Below are positions 1 to 8,794 of a DNA stretch of 64,000 nucleotides, in pieces. Source of the stretch: Cyanobacteria bacterium FACHB-DQ100 (GTDB taxonomy: Bacteria; Cyanobacteriota; Cyanobacteriia; Leptolyngbyales; Leptolyngbyaceae); NCBI GenBank assembly GCA_014695195.1, contig JACJNW010000023.1:186001-250000 (forward strand). The letters run 5' to 3'. The notes below the pieces were generated by a model. The model saw nothing but the letters and a program-made list of their open reading frames with translations. It was not told the origin of the DNA and did not search any database. Every line of letters begins with the position of its first letter. Position 1 is the first letter of the stretch. Both the position numbers and the translations under genes were made by a program.

Positions 1-1114
1 TCATGCGCCGATTCACAATGACGAGCAAAATTATTGCGATCGCGCCTATAAATAGATTTAGCCCGATGAATAAACCCGTTTGTTTGCGCTGCCTGTAAAG
101 ATATGCAAGATGAGACAGTGCGATCGCCGCGAATAATCCAATAAACGGCATTAACTGGATTGGATAATAGTGTGTTCGCGTTCCAAAGATACTTAATTCA
201 ATAAATAATATAACCGGATAGCCAATCAGTAAAAAACGACTCTGCTTCGATTTTAACAATGCTCGAATATCAGAATGAAAGCACGAAAGCCACAAACCAG
301 CTAACGCAAAAAAGACCCAAGGAAAACCATTTGCAGGAATATTCCAGAGATAATAGAACTGATTTGCACCCTGATAGGTTTGCCCCTTTAGATGAATTAG
401 TTTACCAAACAGTTCTTGAATGGGGGCGGTTCCATATTTTTCAACTGCTGCCCATAGCCAAAAAATCGGTAGCAATAACCCAATCGCACATCCCAAGTAC
501 AGTAGGGGATCAAACAAATGACGATGGCGGCGATGCTGAAAAATTAGATAAGGAAATAGCGCGATCGTCGCGGGAATAATCATGAATCCTTTGATCATGA
601 ATCCCACACCAAACATCAAGCCTGTGAGAAACCTCCAGGGACGCTCTGAAGATTCTGCCATGAGTAGCGTCCAAATTGCGATCAGTTCCACGCAGACGAG
701 AACCATATCTTGCGTAGCTAATCGTCCGTATTGCACTACTAACGGAATTACACTAAAAATCGCTGCCCCAAGCCAAGCAATTCGAGGCGTAGTCAACCGT
801 ACCCCGATCGCGTACGTCAGCAACACACTCAGCACAAACGCGATCGCGCTTGGGAGTCGTGCGACTCCCTCATTCGTTCCAAATAACAAATACGATCCGG
901 CAATCAGCCATTGAATTCCGATCGTGCGATCGAAGCTATATCCCCCGCCCCACTGTGGCGTAATCCAGTCTCCGGTTCTCAGAATGGCTCGTGCCTGCGT
1001 TGCATAAATCCCTTCATCGTGTGCCATCAGGCTTTGCTGAGAACTGCGAATTAGAACGATCGGCAAAACCCAAAGTAACAGAGTGAGATAAGGCAGAATT
1101 CGCTTCCAGTTCAC
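1..1114 (-). CDS. Membrane glycosyltransferase, PMT/ArnT-like (GT39 type), 3' part outside window
   Basis: The reading frame stays open for 371 codons from a GTG at 1112-1114 to the left edge, so the C-terminus is missing. The GTG follows a good ribosome binding site (AAGGAAGT). After a first membrane helix (WKRILPYLTLLLWVLPIV) comes the loop MAHDEGIYATQARAILRTGDW, whose acidic DE pair is the hallmark of the PMT_2/ArnT family that moves sugars from polyprenyl-phosphate carriers to lipid or protein acceptors outside the cytoplasmic membrane. Many hydrophobic helices follow, and a late loop carries GTRTHYYPIQLMP. Two short frames on the other strand are only its shadow. The sugar and acceptor cannot be read from sequence. 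Confidence 0.8.
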   Translation of the reverse strand, partial: MNWKRILPYLTLLLWVLPIVLIRSSQQSLMAHDEGIYATQARAILRTGDWITPQWGGGYSFDRTIGIQWLIAGSYLLFGTNEGVARLPSAIAFVLSVLLTYAIGVRLTTPRIAWLGAAIFSVIPLVVQYGRLATQDMVLVCVELIAIWTLLMAESSERPWRFLTGLMFGVGFMIKGFMIIPATIALFPYLIFQHRRHRHLFDPLLYLGCAIGLLLPIFWLWAAVEKYGTAPIQELFGKLIHLKGQTYQGANQFYYLWNIPANGFPWVFFALAGLWLSCFHSDIRALLKSKQSRFLLIGYPVILFIELSIFGTRTHYYPIQLMPFIGLFAAIALSHLAYLYRQRKQTGLFIGLNLFIGAIAIILLVIVNRRM

Positions 1115-1246
1115 AACACTTCCTTCTATCCAGTGCAGGGGAATTCTACCGCAGTTTTTCTCCTACAACTTTTCCTGAAACTACAGGTTGCTTAGAACAT
1201 GAGAAGCACGATCGCGCTTGACACTGATATTAAATCTTTGCGTGAA

Positions 1247-1325
1247 GCGTGAATGCTTTGCCGAATCAAATGTAGACGGACTTCGTTTGGATAGCCGCAG
1301 ATTTGATTCGGCAAAGCATTCACGC
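1247..1325. repeat. Perfect 25-bp inverted repeat downstream of hemB
   Basis: Arms at 1247-1271 and 1301-1325 are exact reverse complements over 25 bases, with a 29-base loop. The left arm begins GCGTGAATGC and the right arm ends GCATTCACGC. The hairpin lies just after the hemB stop (hemB runs leftward) and before the next gene on the same strand. It has no T-tract on either side, so it is not a classical intrinsic terminator. It could be an RNA-stabilising or attenuating stem, or a small palindromic repeat element. Confidence 0.8.
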
Positions 1326-1343
1326 AAAAGTTCTATTCAACAA

Positions 1344-2327
1344 TCATGCACCTAGCCAACGGGCTGCATCTTTCGCGTGATAAGTCAGAATCAAATCTGC
1401 TCCCGCCCGCTTAAAGCTGAGCAAGGTCTCCATGACGACTCGTTCTTCATCGATCCAGCCGTTCAGGGCTGCGGCTTTCACCATCGCATACTCACCCGAC
1501 ACATTGTAAGCCGCGACGGGAAGGTTAGACGCTTGCTTGACCTGGTGAATGATGTCCATGTAAGCCAAAGCAGGCTTCACCATCAGCATATCTGCGCCTT
1601 CTGCAATGTCGAGTTGAATTTCTTTGATCGCTTCTCGCGAATTGCCAGGATCCATTTGATAAGTGCGACGATCGCCAAATTGCGGAGTCGATTCCGCAGC
1701 ATCCCGGAATGGCCCGTAATAAGCAGACGCATACTTCGCTGCATAAGACAGAATCGGAATGTCTTGAAATCCAGCCTCATCCAATCCTGCTCGAATTGCA
1801 GCGACAAAGCCATCCATCATGCCAGAGGGCGCAATAATATCGGCTCCAGCTTTTGCTTGCGAAACTGCGGTTTTCTTCAGCAGTTCTAGGGTTGGATCGT
1901 TGAGAACGCGCCCAGTCAAATCGCCCACTTCGAGATAGCCACAATGCCCATGCGAGGTGTATTCACACAAGCACGTATCCGCAATCACGATTAACTCTGG
2001 AACGGCTTCTTTGACGGCTGTTGCTGCTTTTTGGACAATACCGCAATCGTGCCAAGCTCCGGTTGCATTGGTATCTTTATCGTCAGGAATGCCAAACAAA
2101 ATGATCGAAGGAATGCCGAGATCGTAAACTTGCTTTGCTTCTTCGACAATTTTATCGATCGACAACTGATACACTCGCGGCATCGATCTCACTTCATTGG
2201 CAATTCCTTGTCCGGGTACAGCAAACAACGGGTAAATTAAATCGCTGGTGGTTAAAACGTTTTCCCGCACCATGCGGCGCAGTTGGGGATGGGTGCGGAG
2301 CCGACGAGGGCGATGGGTTGGAAACAT
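1344..2327 (-). CDS. hemB: Porphobilinogen synthase (delta-aminolevulinate dehydratase)
   Basis: This enzyme condenses two 5-aminolevulinate molecules to porphobilinogen, the first common step to heme, chlorophyll and bilins. The ATG at 2325-2327 starts [20 protein letters not shown] and gives 327 residues, the usual length. The open frame extends upstream to a TTG at 2405, but that part has no family similarity. Both Schiff-base lysines are visible, in [16 protein letters not shown] and in [13 protein letters not shown]. The metal loop reads [14 protein letters not shown], which has the three cysteines of zinc-type enzymes rather than the aspartates of plant magnesium-type enzymes. The gene appears to be transcribed alone and is followed by a long palindrome. 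Confidence 0.96.
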   Translation of the reverse strand: MFPTHRPRRLRTHPQLRRMVRENVLTTSDLIYPLFAVPGQGIANEVRSMPRVYQLSIDKIVEEAKQVYDLGIPSIILFGIPDDKDTNATGAWHDCGIVQKAATAVKEAVPELIVIADTCLCEYTSHGHCGYLEVGDLTGRVLNDPTLELLKKTAVSQAKAGADIIAPSGMMDGFVAAIRAGLDEAGFQDIPILSYAAKYASAYYGPFRDAAESTPQFGDRRTYQMDPGNSREAIKEIQLDIAEGADMLMVKPALAYMDIIHQVKQASNLPVAAYNVSGEYAMVKAAALNGWIDEERVVMETLLSFKRAGADLILTYHAKDAARWLGA

Positions 2328-2416
2328 AGCGTTAAATACGGGGTTCGATCGAGGATGCTTTACAAGTCTAAAACGTTGATGGTGAGGAACCAGACAAGGT
2401 AACAAACTGTAAAAAA

Positions 2417-3037
2417 CTAAACCGCAACATAACTTCTCAGTTGCACTTCACACTGTTGAAACACGTAGTTCAATGCGCCAAACAGAACATCGAGTTCCTG
2501 AATCGTGAAGAAGGTTGTGTTGCGGGTAAAGACCTCGGCTTCGAGCTTGCCAAATTGCCAGCGATCACCATTCGACACAATTCCGTAAATGATAATTTCC
2601 GGTTCTCCATTGAGTTTCTGAGCCGCAATCATTTCTGTAAGGCATTGCGCCCAACCTGTTTCAAAGTTGTCTTGTTTCGCTTCGACTAGAAGCAAATAGG
2701 GTTTGTCAAACACGACTTTACCGAGTGGAGACCGACGTGCCAGAATGTACTCTGGAAAGCCACCCAGCCTTTCATCGTAGTTCAGGGATTGATGGCTCCA
2801 GATGATGAAGCGATCGCGGTAGTGTTTCCAAACTTCCTTCAGAACGGGATAGATTAAATTCTCACAAATCGCAAACTCAGAATTATCAACGACTGCCTCG
2901 CGCAGCATTAACTGCAAATCTTCTCGAAAATACTCAGAAATCTGAAATGCGAGTTGCTGAATAAATTCTGCTTCGGTATATCGCACTTGGAATTCTTTGA
3001 CGACTTCACCGATCGTTCTGAACTGGCTGAATGACAT
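2417..3037 (-). CDS. Cyanobacterial hypothetical with PD-(D/E)XK-like nuclease signature
   Basis: The product has 206 residues and no signal peptide or membrane segment. The centre reads PEYILARR followed by a hydrophobic strand and [22 protein letters not shown]. The E-x-K following a beta strand, with a Q/E-rich helix after it, matches the core of PD-(D/E)XK restriction-like folds. Proteins of this shape are common in cyanobacteria and mostly uncharacterised. The gene ends 89 bases before the start codon of hemB on the same strand and could be cotranscribed with it. I infer a DNA-binding or nuclease-like fold, but activity is not established and the family name is uncertain. Confidence 0.7.
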   Translation of the reverse strand: MSFSQFRTIGEVVKEFQVRYTEAEFIQQLAFQISEYFREDLQLMLREAVVDNSEFAICENLIYPVLKEVWKHYRDRFIIWSHQSLNYDERLGGFPEYILARRSPLGKVVFDKPYLLLVEAKQDNFETGWAQCLTEMIAAQKLNGEPEIIIYGIVSNGDRWQFGKLEAEVFTRNTTFFTIQELDVLFGALNYVFQQCEVQLRSYVAV

Positions 3038-3069
3038 AGGCTTTCCTCGCGCTTTCTCTATTCTATTGA

Positions 3070-3109
3070 AAACAACAGAACTCCGATCGCCTAATGCAGC
3101 CGGAGTTCT
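3070..3109 (-). terminator. Likely terminator of the desaturase/SDR gene
   Basis: A perfect 9-bp stem (AGAACTCCG at 3077-3085, CGGAGTTCT at 3101-3109) is followed on the minus strand by GTTGTTTTC. It lies 23 bases after the stop of the leftward gene at 3132-4319. Confidence 0.6.
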
Positions 3110-3131
3110 TACACCACTCGAAATCTAAAAG

Positions 3132-4319
3132 TTAGGGTTTTGTAAACAATCGGAAGTAAAGCGACTGCAACGCCTCTTTTACCGGGAACAGCGCATAGGT
3201 AAGCGGGTTGATCGTCACAATAATGTCGCGAAAATCTCGTTTTGCTAAAGCAACGATCGCCCAAGCGACACCCGATGCTGACATCACCCCATAAGGATTC
3301 AATTGACTCTTAAACGGGCCTAAAATCAGCTTCCGAATAATACAAGGTGCGTCTAATCGCCGCAAAGTAATCAAATCACCTAATGTTCGCTTCGATAGTT
3401 CATAAAGCGGACTAAAAGCAGGGTTTACTTCTGCTTCTGAAGTGTTGATCCAAAGCTCTTTGAGCGCTTTATGCGAAGACACAGTAACAGTTTCTAAGAA
3501 CAATTCTGCGAGCTTCCAAGTCGAAAAAGTATTGACCTCGTATGAAGTCTGAATTGCTTCAGGAGAACGATCGCCATACACATTCACCCCATGATTGAGA
3601 ATGAAGATATCCACTTTTTGCAGGCGCGATCGAAGGTCTTCTTCCGCTCCGATCTGCCATTGCAGCACCTCAACTTTGGGATCAAAGCTTGCATTTTCAC
3701 GGGTTGTCAGTGCGATCACTCTTGCACCTTGCCGAGTTAATTCTGCAACTAACGCCTGTCCCAGCGTGCCAGACGCTCCTGTAACCGCCACGACTTTATC
3801 TTTGAGCGACAAGCTTGTTCCCAGCATTTTGTCTACGATCGTAAAGTGACCACAGAAATAAGCATTTGGCTGATCAAAATGGTGTCGCCAGTGGTAAGTG
3901 CGATTCACAATCCAAGGCTTTGGTAAATCAATTAAATCCCCAGGCTTGTGGGTGACATCGGTTTGTAAAAGTAAGCCTTGCGATCGTGCCAAAGCTGGAA
4001 TTAGAAACACCAGCGAGTAGAGTGATCCTAACCAGAATCCCGGCATTTGGGTCAAACCTGCCAGTAGGGTTGTGGCGCTGAACATTGCCATTGATTCTGG
4101 CACATCGTTGTAGAGTTGCGCCCGTTGGTAAAGTTCTAAACTGGCGATCGTCAAATCCGGACGATAAGCTTTGTGATGGAGATTATGAAAACGTTTTAGG
4201 GGTTGCCAGTAGTGTCCGGCAAGGTGATAAGCGTCCCGTATCAGTTCTGCAAGAACAATTGCAGAAAATCCAAGGAGGCATTGAACGAGTAGCTGACTGT
4301 ACAGAAATCGCAGATCCAT
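3132..4319 (-). CDS. Fused sterol desaturase-like / short-chain dehydrogenase protein
   Basis: The protein has 395 residues. The first ~170 are a membrane region with the histidine clusters of the fatty acid hydroxylase/sterol desaturase superfamily (GHYWQPLKRFHNLHHK, then TYHWRHHFDQPNAYFCGHF), which bind a di-iron centre. From about residue 170 a Rossmann domain begins with VTGASGTLGQALVAEL, the nucleotide-binding GxxxGxG motif of short-chain dehydrogenases, and the catalytic YxxxK appears as YELSK. Proteins annotated as bifunctional sterol desaturase/short-chain dehydrogenase are known in cyanobacteria, but the substrate is unknown. The ATG at 4319 immediately precedes the first helix. Oxidation of a lipid or terpenoid alcohol is inference. 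Confidence 0.85.
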   Translation of the reverse strand: MDLRFLYSQLLVQCLLGFSAIVLAELIRDAYHLAGHYWQPLKRFHNLHHKAYRPDLTIASLELYQRAQLYNDVPESMAMFSATTLLAGLTQMPGFWLGSLYSLVFLIPALARSQGLLLQTDVTHKPGDLIDLPKPWIVNRTYHWRHHFDQPNAYFCGHFTIVDKMLGTSLSLKDKVVAVTGASGTLGQALVAELTRQGARVIALTTRENASFDPKVEVLQWQIGAEEDLRSRLQKVDIFILNHGVNVYGDRSPEAIQTSYEVNTFSTWKLAELFLETVTVSSHKALKELWINTSEAEVNPAFSPLYELSKRTLGDLITLRRLDAPCIIRKLILGPFKSQLNPYGVMSASGVAWAIVALAKRDFRDIIVTINPLTYALFPVKEALQSLYFRLFTKP

Positions 4320-4457
4320 GAACCCGATGTAATGCTTCTTAATAAAACTTTCCCTACTTTACCTTGAGCGCGGCATTTCAACTGACCGAATTTGAGTCCA
4401 GTCAGATTTGCGATCGTGCGCTCTAATCCATAGTAAGCAGTTTGCTCAAGGATGCAA

Positions 4458-5552
4458 TTAATCCTTTACTTCTCCTGTTAACAGCGCCACCACGACTAAT
4501 TCTTCAGCCTGGAGCGCGTGGCAGTCTTCGATGACGATCGTGCTGTGTTTTTCAACTAAATCATGCAGCGATTCATCTAAATACGCCTCTAATACACCCG
4601 GATGAATATAATATTTCCGGCAAGTTGCAGGGCGATTTCCCAAATAAGAAGACACAGATTTAACCGCTTGTGTAATATTCTTTTTTGCGGCTGTTTGTGA
4701 GGTAAATTTGCCAATTTCAGCTAAATGAGTAGCGGCTAAAACTGTTCCTGCCCAAGTGCGAAAATCTTTTGCTGTAAAATCTTGACCTGTGATTTCTCTC
4801 AGATAATCATTCACATCACTCGATTTAATATCTTGCGGTTGTTTATTCTCATCTAAATATTGAAAAAGCTCCTGACCGGGGAGATCTTGACAACGTTTGA
4901 CAATCTTTGCAAGTTGTTTGTCGTTGATGTCGATCGCATGATCAACTCCGCTTTTTCCCCGGAATGTAAAGCGAACTTTTGAGCCAATCACATTCACATG
5001 ATCATCGTGCAATGTTGTTAAACCGTAAGACTCATTTGTTTTCGCGTATTCTTCATTGCCGACTCGAATTCGCGTTAGTTCCATGAGCTTGAGAACAGTC
5101 GCTAATACTTTTTGTTTCGGCAATCCGGGAAGCGCTAAATCCTGCTCTAATCGCCGCCGAATCTCTGGTAAGGCTTGGCTAAAAGCAATCATGCGGGAGA
5201 ATTTTGTCTGGTCGCGAATCGATCGCCACAGTGGATGATACCGATACTGCTTTCGTCCTTTTGCGTCGCGTCCAGTTGCCTGCAAATGCCCATTTTCAAG
5301 CGGACAAATCCACACGTCCCGATAAGCAGGCGGAATTGCGAGAGAATTAATGCGCTGAATGGTTTTCTCGTCTTTGATACGATCGCCATTTGGATCAAAA
5401 TAAATGAAGCTTTTTCCCGATCGCTTGCGTCGAATTCCTGGCATCTCGTCGCTGATGTAGTGTAATCCAACCGCTTCGGCAGACTCGATCGGATCAGTGG
5501 GAATTTCGGTAGGAAGCTCGGCGACGGCTAAATTCATGATTTCAAACATCAT
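4458..5552 (-). CDS. DNA topoisomerase IB (eukaryote/poxvirus type)
   Basis: This enzyme relaxes supercoiled DNA through a 3'-phosphotyrosyl intermediate without ATP. The N-terminal part shows the typical block MPGIRRKRSGKSF...YFDPNG and AIPPAYRDVWICP. The catalytic half shows LTRIRVGNEEYAK, KDFRTWAGTVLAA and the active-site region NRPATCRKYYIHPG, whose tyrosine attacks DNA. The start is uncertain: ATGs lie at 5552, 5549 and 5537, none with a good ribosome binding site, and the frame runs up to a TTG at 5576. The chosen start gives 364 residues. Type IB enzymes are patchily distributed in bacteria, which suggests past transfer. The gene is divergent from the NTF2-like gene across a short region with an inverted repeat. 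Confidence 0.93.
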   Translation of the reverse strand: MMFEIMNLAVAELPTEIPTDPIESAEAVGLHYISDEMPGIRRKRSGKSFIYFDPNGDRIKDEKTIQRINSLAIPPAYRDVWICPLENGHLQATGRDAKGRKQYRYHPLWRSIRDQTKFSRMIAFSQALPEIRRRLEQDLALPGLPKQKVLATVLKLMELTRIRVGNEEYAKTNESYGLTTLHDDHVNVIGSKVRFTFRGKSGVDHAIDINDKQLAKIVKRCQDLPGQELFQYLDENKQPQDIKSSDVNDYLREITGQDFTAKDFRTWAGTVLAATHLAEIGKFTSQTAAKKNITQAVKSVSSYLGNRPATCRKYYIHPGVLEAYLDESLHDLVEKHSTIVIEDCHALQAEELVVVALLTGEVKD

Positions 5553-5596
5553 TTCGGGATAGCTTGACCGTATCAAACTGAACGATGTTTGAAATC
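5538..5596. promoter_or_regulatory. 13-bp perfect inverted repeat in the divergent topIB/HpxZ-like promoter region
   Basis: GATTTCAAACATC at 5538-5550 and GATGTTTGAAATC at 5584-5596 are exact reverse complements separated by 33 bases. The pair sits between the divergent starts, overlapping the first codons of topoisomerase IB if ATG 5552 is used and abutting the ATG if 5537 is used. This placement is typical of an operator or a leader hairpin. No regulator gene lies next to it. Confidence 0.45.
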
Positions 5597-5637
5597 TGCA
5601 AGGAAGTATAGTCTTAAAGGTTGAGGAGCAAATTGCG

Positions 5638-6003
5638 ATGGAAATTAACCTTCCTGATGTGTTGGCGGAAGTGACTGCCCTTTTTGAACAATATGAAAAG
5701 GCTTTAATTAGTAATGATGTTGCGGTGTTAGATCAGCTTTTTTGGCAAAGTCCGCATACGATTCGCTATGGTGCAACTGAGAATTTATATGGCTATGAAG
5801 CGATCGCGCAATTTCGGGCAGGGCGATCGGCGGTGGGACTCGATCGAACCCTACACCATACAGTGATCACCACTTACGGGCAGGATTTTGCTACAGCAAA
5901 TACGGAGTTTGTCCGCTCTGGTAAAACTGGACGACAAAGCCAAACCTGGATGCGAACGGCTGACGGTTGGAAAGTTATCGCCGCGCACGTTTCGCTAATG
6001 TAA
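5638..6003 (+). CDS. NTF2-like protein of the HpxZ/AtzH (DUF3225) type
   Basis: The 121-residue product is a single SnoaL/NTF2-like cone: an N-terminal helix ([21 protein letters not shown]), LDQLFW, then [21 protein letters not shown] and a C-terminal strand [17 protein letters not shown]. This pattern matches proteins annotated as oxalurate catabolism protein HpxZ, or AtzH-like, which usually accompany amidases in purine or triazine nitrogen salvage. No allantoin or oxalurate genes are in the window, so the pathway assignment is only by family. An acetamidase-like gene exists at 38.7 kb but is far away. The ATG follows GAGGAGCAAATTGCG. Confidence 0.8.
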   Translation: MEINLPDVLAEVTALFEQYEKALISNDVAVLDQLFWQSPHTIRYGATENLYGYEAIAQFRAGRSAVGLDRTLHHTVITTYGQDFATANTEFVRSGKTGRQSQTWMRTADGWKVIAAHVSLM

Positions 6004-6148
6004 ATGTAAGTGCTTCAGGTTTGGGAAAATGGTTGAATTGCAGGATTGGATCAGCCAACAAACTTTGTGGACAATTATTCATTCAGAATTGCCACCCTTG
6101 CTAATCCAGCTAGAGATTTTATTGCCGCCAATCCCTGAATAAACATCG

Positions 6149-6184
6149 AAAAACTCCAACCTTTCACAATAAGAAAAGTTGGAG
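6149..6184 (-). terminator. Terminator of the GT4 glycosyltransferase gene
   Basis: The minus strand shows CTCCAAC (6178-6184 side) pairing with GTTGGAG (6154-6160 side), followed by TTTTT. It lies 26 bases after the leftward stop at 6210. It may also act on the converging rightward gene ending at 6003. Confidence 0.6.
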
Positions 6185-6209
6185 CTTTAAGCAATTTGAA
6201 TTCCGATCG

Positions 6210-7472
6210 CTATGCACTCACCGCCGATCGCTCAACCGTAGGCACACTTAATACTTGCTGATACAGCTTGCCCAACTGAGAGGCTACTCCATCCCAGCTA
6301 AACATCTGTTCAACCCGATCGCGTCCCGCCCGTCCCAACTGATAGCGGTAAGCTGAATCAGATAAGATTCGATCGATCGCTTGTGCAAATGCCGCATCAT
6401 CTTTCGGGGGTGCTAACAGTCCAGTCTCTTCAGGAATCACCGTAAACTGCAATCCACCCACATCTGAGGCCACCACCGGAGTACCGCTTGCCATTGCTTC
6501 GATCGCCACCAATCCAAACGGCTCATAATGACTCGGCACCACCGAAACATCTGCCGCAGCATAGTACAAGTGCAAATTCTCCAGCCCCAAACGACCGGGA
6601 AACAGCGTGATATCTTGCAAGCCTAATTCATTTACAATCCCTTCAATGCGATCGCGCTCCATCCCATCGCTTTGTCCCGGACGACTGCCACCGCCGATAA
6701 TCAATTTCAGATTCTCGTGCTGTAATCGCCCGACAGCGCGGACTGCGGTTTCAATGCCTTTACGTCGATCGAACCGTCCCACATACAGCACAATCTTGTC
6801 ATCTTGATTCAATCCCAGAACCTCACGAGCTTCAGCGCGAGAAATTTGACCAAACCGCTTGATATCAGTTCCACAAGGAATGATATCAATGTTGCCGTGC
6901 TGCGAAACGAGCGATCGCATATGTTCCTGCTCTTGAGGGCTGGTGGCAACAATCCGCTCTGCGGTTTCGAGACATTGTTTTTCCGTTGCAAGCCGCGTCT
7001 TTGCAATCATCGGAATCGCTGAAACCGATTGATACTTAACGGCTCCTAATGAATGATAAGTGTGAATCTGCTTCGAGCCTTGGAGCTTTTTCAGCGTCAT
7101 GCCAACCCAAGACGATAGCCAATAATTGGTGTGCACTAACGGGTATTCAACGCCCAAATCAGTTTGGAACTGCTGAAAATTCTGCACAAATTCCGGCAAA
7201 TAACCAAACAGATCATCACGCGGAATAAATTCTTTCGGGCCTGCGGTGAGCCGAATCGTGCGGCAATGTGGATTATGCTGCACAATCTCAAGCTGATCAG
7301 CAGTCGATCGACGAGTAAACATATCGACCTGCCACCCCTGCCGCGAGAGCGCTTCGCCCACTTGCCGCACGTAGACATTCTGCCCGCCCGCTTCTTCTTT
7401 GCCAATTTCGATCGCGGGATCGCCATGCACGGAAATCAATGCGATCCGGGGACGCTCACCTGAGATAGCCAT
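6210..7472 (-). CDS. GT4-family glycosyltransferase, sucrose-phosphate-synthase-like
   Basis: The product is a retaining, NDP-sugar dependent GT-B enzyme of 420 residues. The N-terminal domain begins PRIALISVHGDPAIEIGKEEAGGQNVYV, whose EEAGGQNVYV is the donor-side loop of sucrose synthase/phosphate synthase-like GT4 enzymes. The C-terminal domain shows ILYVGRFD-like YVGRFDRRKGIET, and PSHYEPFGLVAIEAMASGTPVVAS with the E-x7-E motif that binds the nucleotide sugar. ATG 7472 (MAISGERP) is preferred over a TTG five codons upstream. The sugar acceptor cannot be read from sequence. The protein is soluble and cytoplasmic. Confidence 0.85.
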   Translation of the reverse strand: MAISGERPRIALISVHGDPAIEIGKEEAGGQNVYVRQVGEALSRQGWQVDMFTRRSTADQLEIVQHNPHCRTIRLTAGPKEFIPRDDLFGYLPEFVQNFQQFQTDLGVEYPLVHTNYWLSSWVGMTLKKLQGSKQIHTYHSLGAVKYQSVSAIPMIAKTRLATEKQCLETAERIVATSPQEQEHMRSLVSQHGNIDIIPCGTDIKRFGQISRAEAREVLGLNQDDKIVLYVGRFDRRKGIETAVRAVGRLQHENLKLIIGGGSRPGQSDGMERDRIEGIVNELGLQDITLFPGRLGLENLHLYYAAADVSVVPSHYEPFGLVAIEAMASGTPVVASDVGGLQFTVIPEETGLLAPPKDDAAFAQAIDRILSDSAYRYQLGRAGRDRVEQMFSWDGVASQLGKLYQQVLSVPTVERSAVSA

Positions 7473-7608
7473 AATTTCTCTTACCAAAACACGATGAATG
7501 AAAACAAATGTGAAATTTCATAACCATTGCGTTTAAGCGTAGTAATAAATGGCGCAATCCCCATCCTTCAGGAGTCAGAAATCGTAGGATAAGTTTATAT
7601 AGCTAGAT

Positions 7609-7637
7609 AGCGATAGAAGCGAATCTCTTCTATCGCT
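7609..7637. repeat. Perfect 11-bp stem with 7-base loop
   Basis: AGCGATAGAAG (7609-7619) and CTTCTATCGCT (7627-7637) are exact reverse complements. The stem lies just past the solanesyl-PP synthase terminator and upstream of the next leftward gene, so it would be in that gene's leader or the read-through transcript. It has no T-tract. Confidence 0.55.
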
Positions 7638-7652
7638 GGTTAGATTTTGCAA

Positions 7653-7677
7653 TAAAAAAAGGCAGGGTTACCTGCCT
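7653..7677 (-). terminator. Intrinsic terminator of the solanesyl-PP synthase gene
   Basis: On the minus strand AGGCAGG pairs with CCTGCCT around a 4-base loop and runs directly into seven T residues (7654-7660 as A on the plus strand). It lies 28 bases after the stop at 7705. Confidence 0.85.
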
Positions 7678-7704
7678 AGATTCAGTGAAGTCCAACTTTA
7701 AGCT

Positions 7705-8676
7705 TTAATACGATCGGTTCAATACATAGTCTGTCAGCTTAATCAAAGCTTGGCGCGAGTCAGAAGGCGGCAAATCTGATAGATGTTCGATCGCAGCCTT
7801 GGCATGATAGGTTGCTAATTCCTTCGCCCTTTGAATGCCTTGACTATCTCTTACCAGCGCCAAGGCTTGTTCTAGATCATCTTCCTGAGCAAATTCTCGA
7901 TCGATCAACTCTTCTAAATAAGGCTTTTCTTCTAAGGCATACAGCACCGGAGCCGTCAAATTTCCACTCTTTAAATCCGATCCCGAAGGTTTTCCAAGCC
8001 CCTCGGCTGAACTGGTAAAGTCGAAAATATCATCAACAATCTGAAACGCTAAGCCTAAGTGCCGTCCGTACTGATACAGCTTGTGTGCCTCTGCATCGGA
8101 AGCATCACTCAATAGTGCTGCCGCTTTCGAGCTATTTGCGATCAAAGATGCCGTCTTGTAATAGCTTTTTTCTAGATAAGAGTCGATCGTTAAACCTGTA
8201 TCAAAACGAAGCAATCCTTGCTGAATTTCACCTTCGGCAAAGTCTTTGATCACCTCAGACAACAGCTTAATCACTTCGATATTTTCTAGATTTGCCAAGT
8301 ACCACGACGACTGAGCAAACAGAAAATCCCCGGCTAATACGGCAACCTGTGTACTAAATCGGCTATGAACTGCGGGAAGTCCTCGCCGCATCTCCGACTC
8401 GTCGATCACATCATCATGCACCAAGCTAGCGGTATGAATCATCTCAGTGATTTCCGCAAGACGGCGATGACGCTGAGTAATCTCCTGTCCGCGCATCGTA
8501 GCACGAGCAACGAGCAGGACGATCGCGGGACGAATACGTTTTCCTCCGGCGCTAAACAGGTGTTCTGCGGCAGCGTAAAGAATAGGATGACGCGCACCGA
8601 TCAGATTTTTAAGGTTCTCGGCAAGTAAACGTAAATCCGCTTCTACCGGAGAAAAGAGGGATGTGGCTGAGGTCAT
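7705..8676 (-). CDS. sds: Solanesyl (all-trans-nonaprenyl) diphosphate synthase
   Basis: This trans-prenyltransferase builds the long side chain of plastoquinone from isopentenyl diphosphate. The 323-residue protein has the family markers in order: GGKRIRPA (substrate loop), the first aspartate motif in LVHDDVIDESEMRRG, FLFAQSSWYLA, KTASLI and the second aspartate motif QIVDDIFDF. The C-terminus ends in YVLNRSY. Chain length is inferred from cyanobacterial context: short-chain GGPP synthases have a different region before the first motif. It is the last gene of a leftward run amidase-murI-sds, an order I recall from other cyanobacteria. Confidence 0.9.
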   Translation of the reverse strand: MTSATSLFSPVEADLRLLAENLKNLIGARHPILYAAAEHLFSAGGKRIRPAIVLLVARATMRGQEITQRHRRLAEITEMIHTASLVHDDVIDESEMRRGLPAVHSRFSTQVAVLAGDFLFAQSSWYLANLENIEVIKLLSEVIKDFAEGEIQQGLLRFDTGLTIDSYLEKSYYKTASLIANSSKAAALLSDASDAEAHKLYQYGRHLGLAFQIVDDIFDFTSSAEGLGKPSGSDLKSGNLTAPVLYALEEKPYLEELIDREFAQEDDLEQALALVRDSQGIQRAKELATYHAKAAIEHLSDLPPSDSRQALIKLTDYVLNRSY

Positions 8677-8794
8677 GTAGTTGCCGACTCAGAAGCTATA
8701 GGTTAAGTTTTTTTACGGCTTGTGACCTTATTTTACTCATAAATCCGCAAATCTAGGGGATTAAAAATTTGCGGTTCTCAGTTTAGCCGGTTTC

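Noticed and set aside
7-914. Two rightward frames (259-579, 582-914)
   Set aside because: They are antisense to a continuous membrane glycosyltransferase frame on the minus strand.
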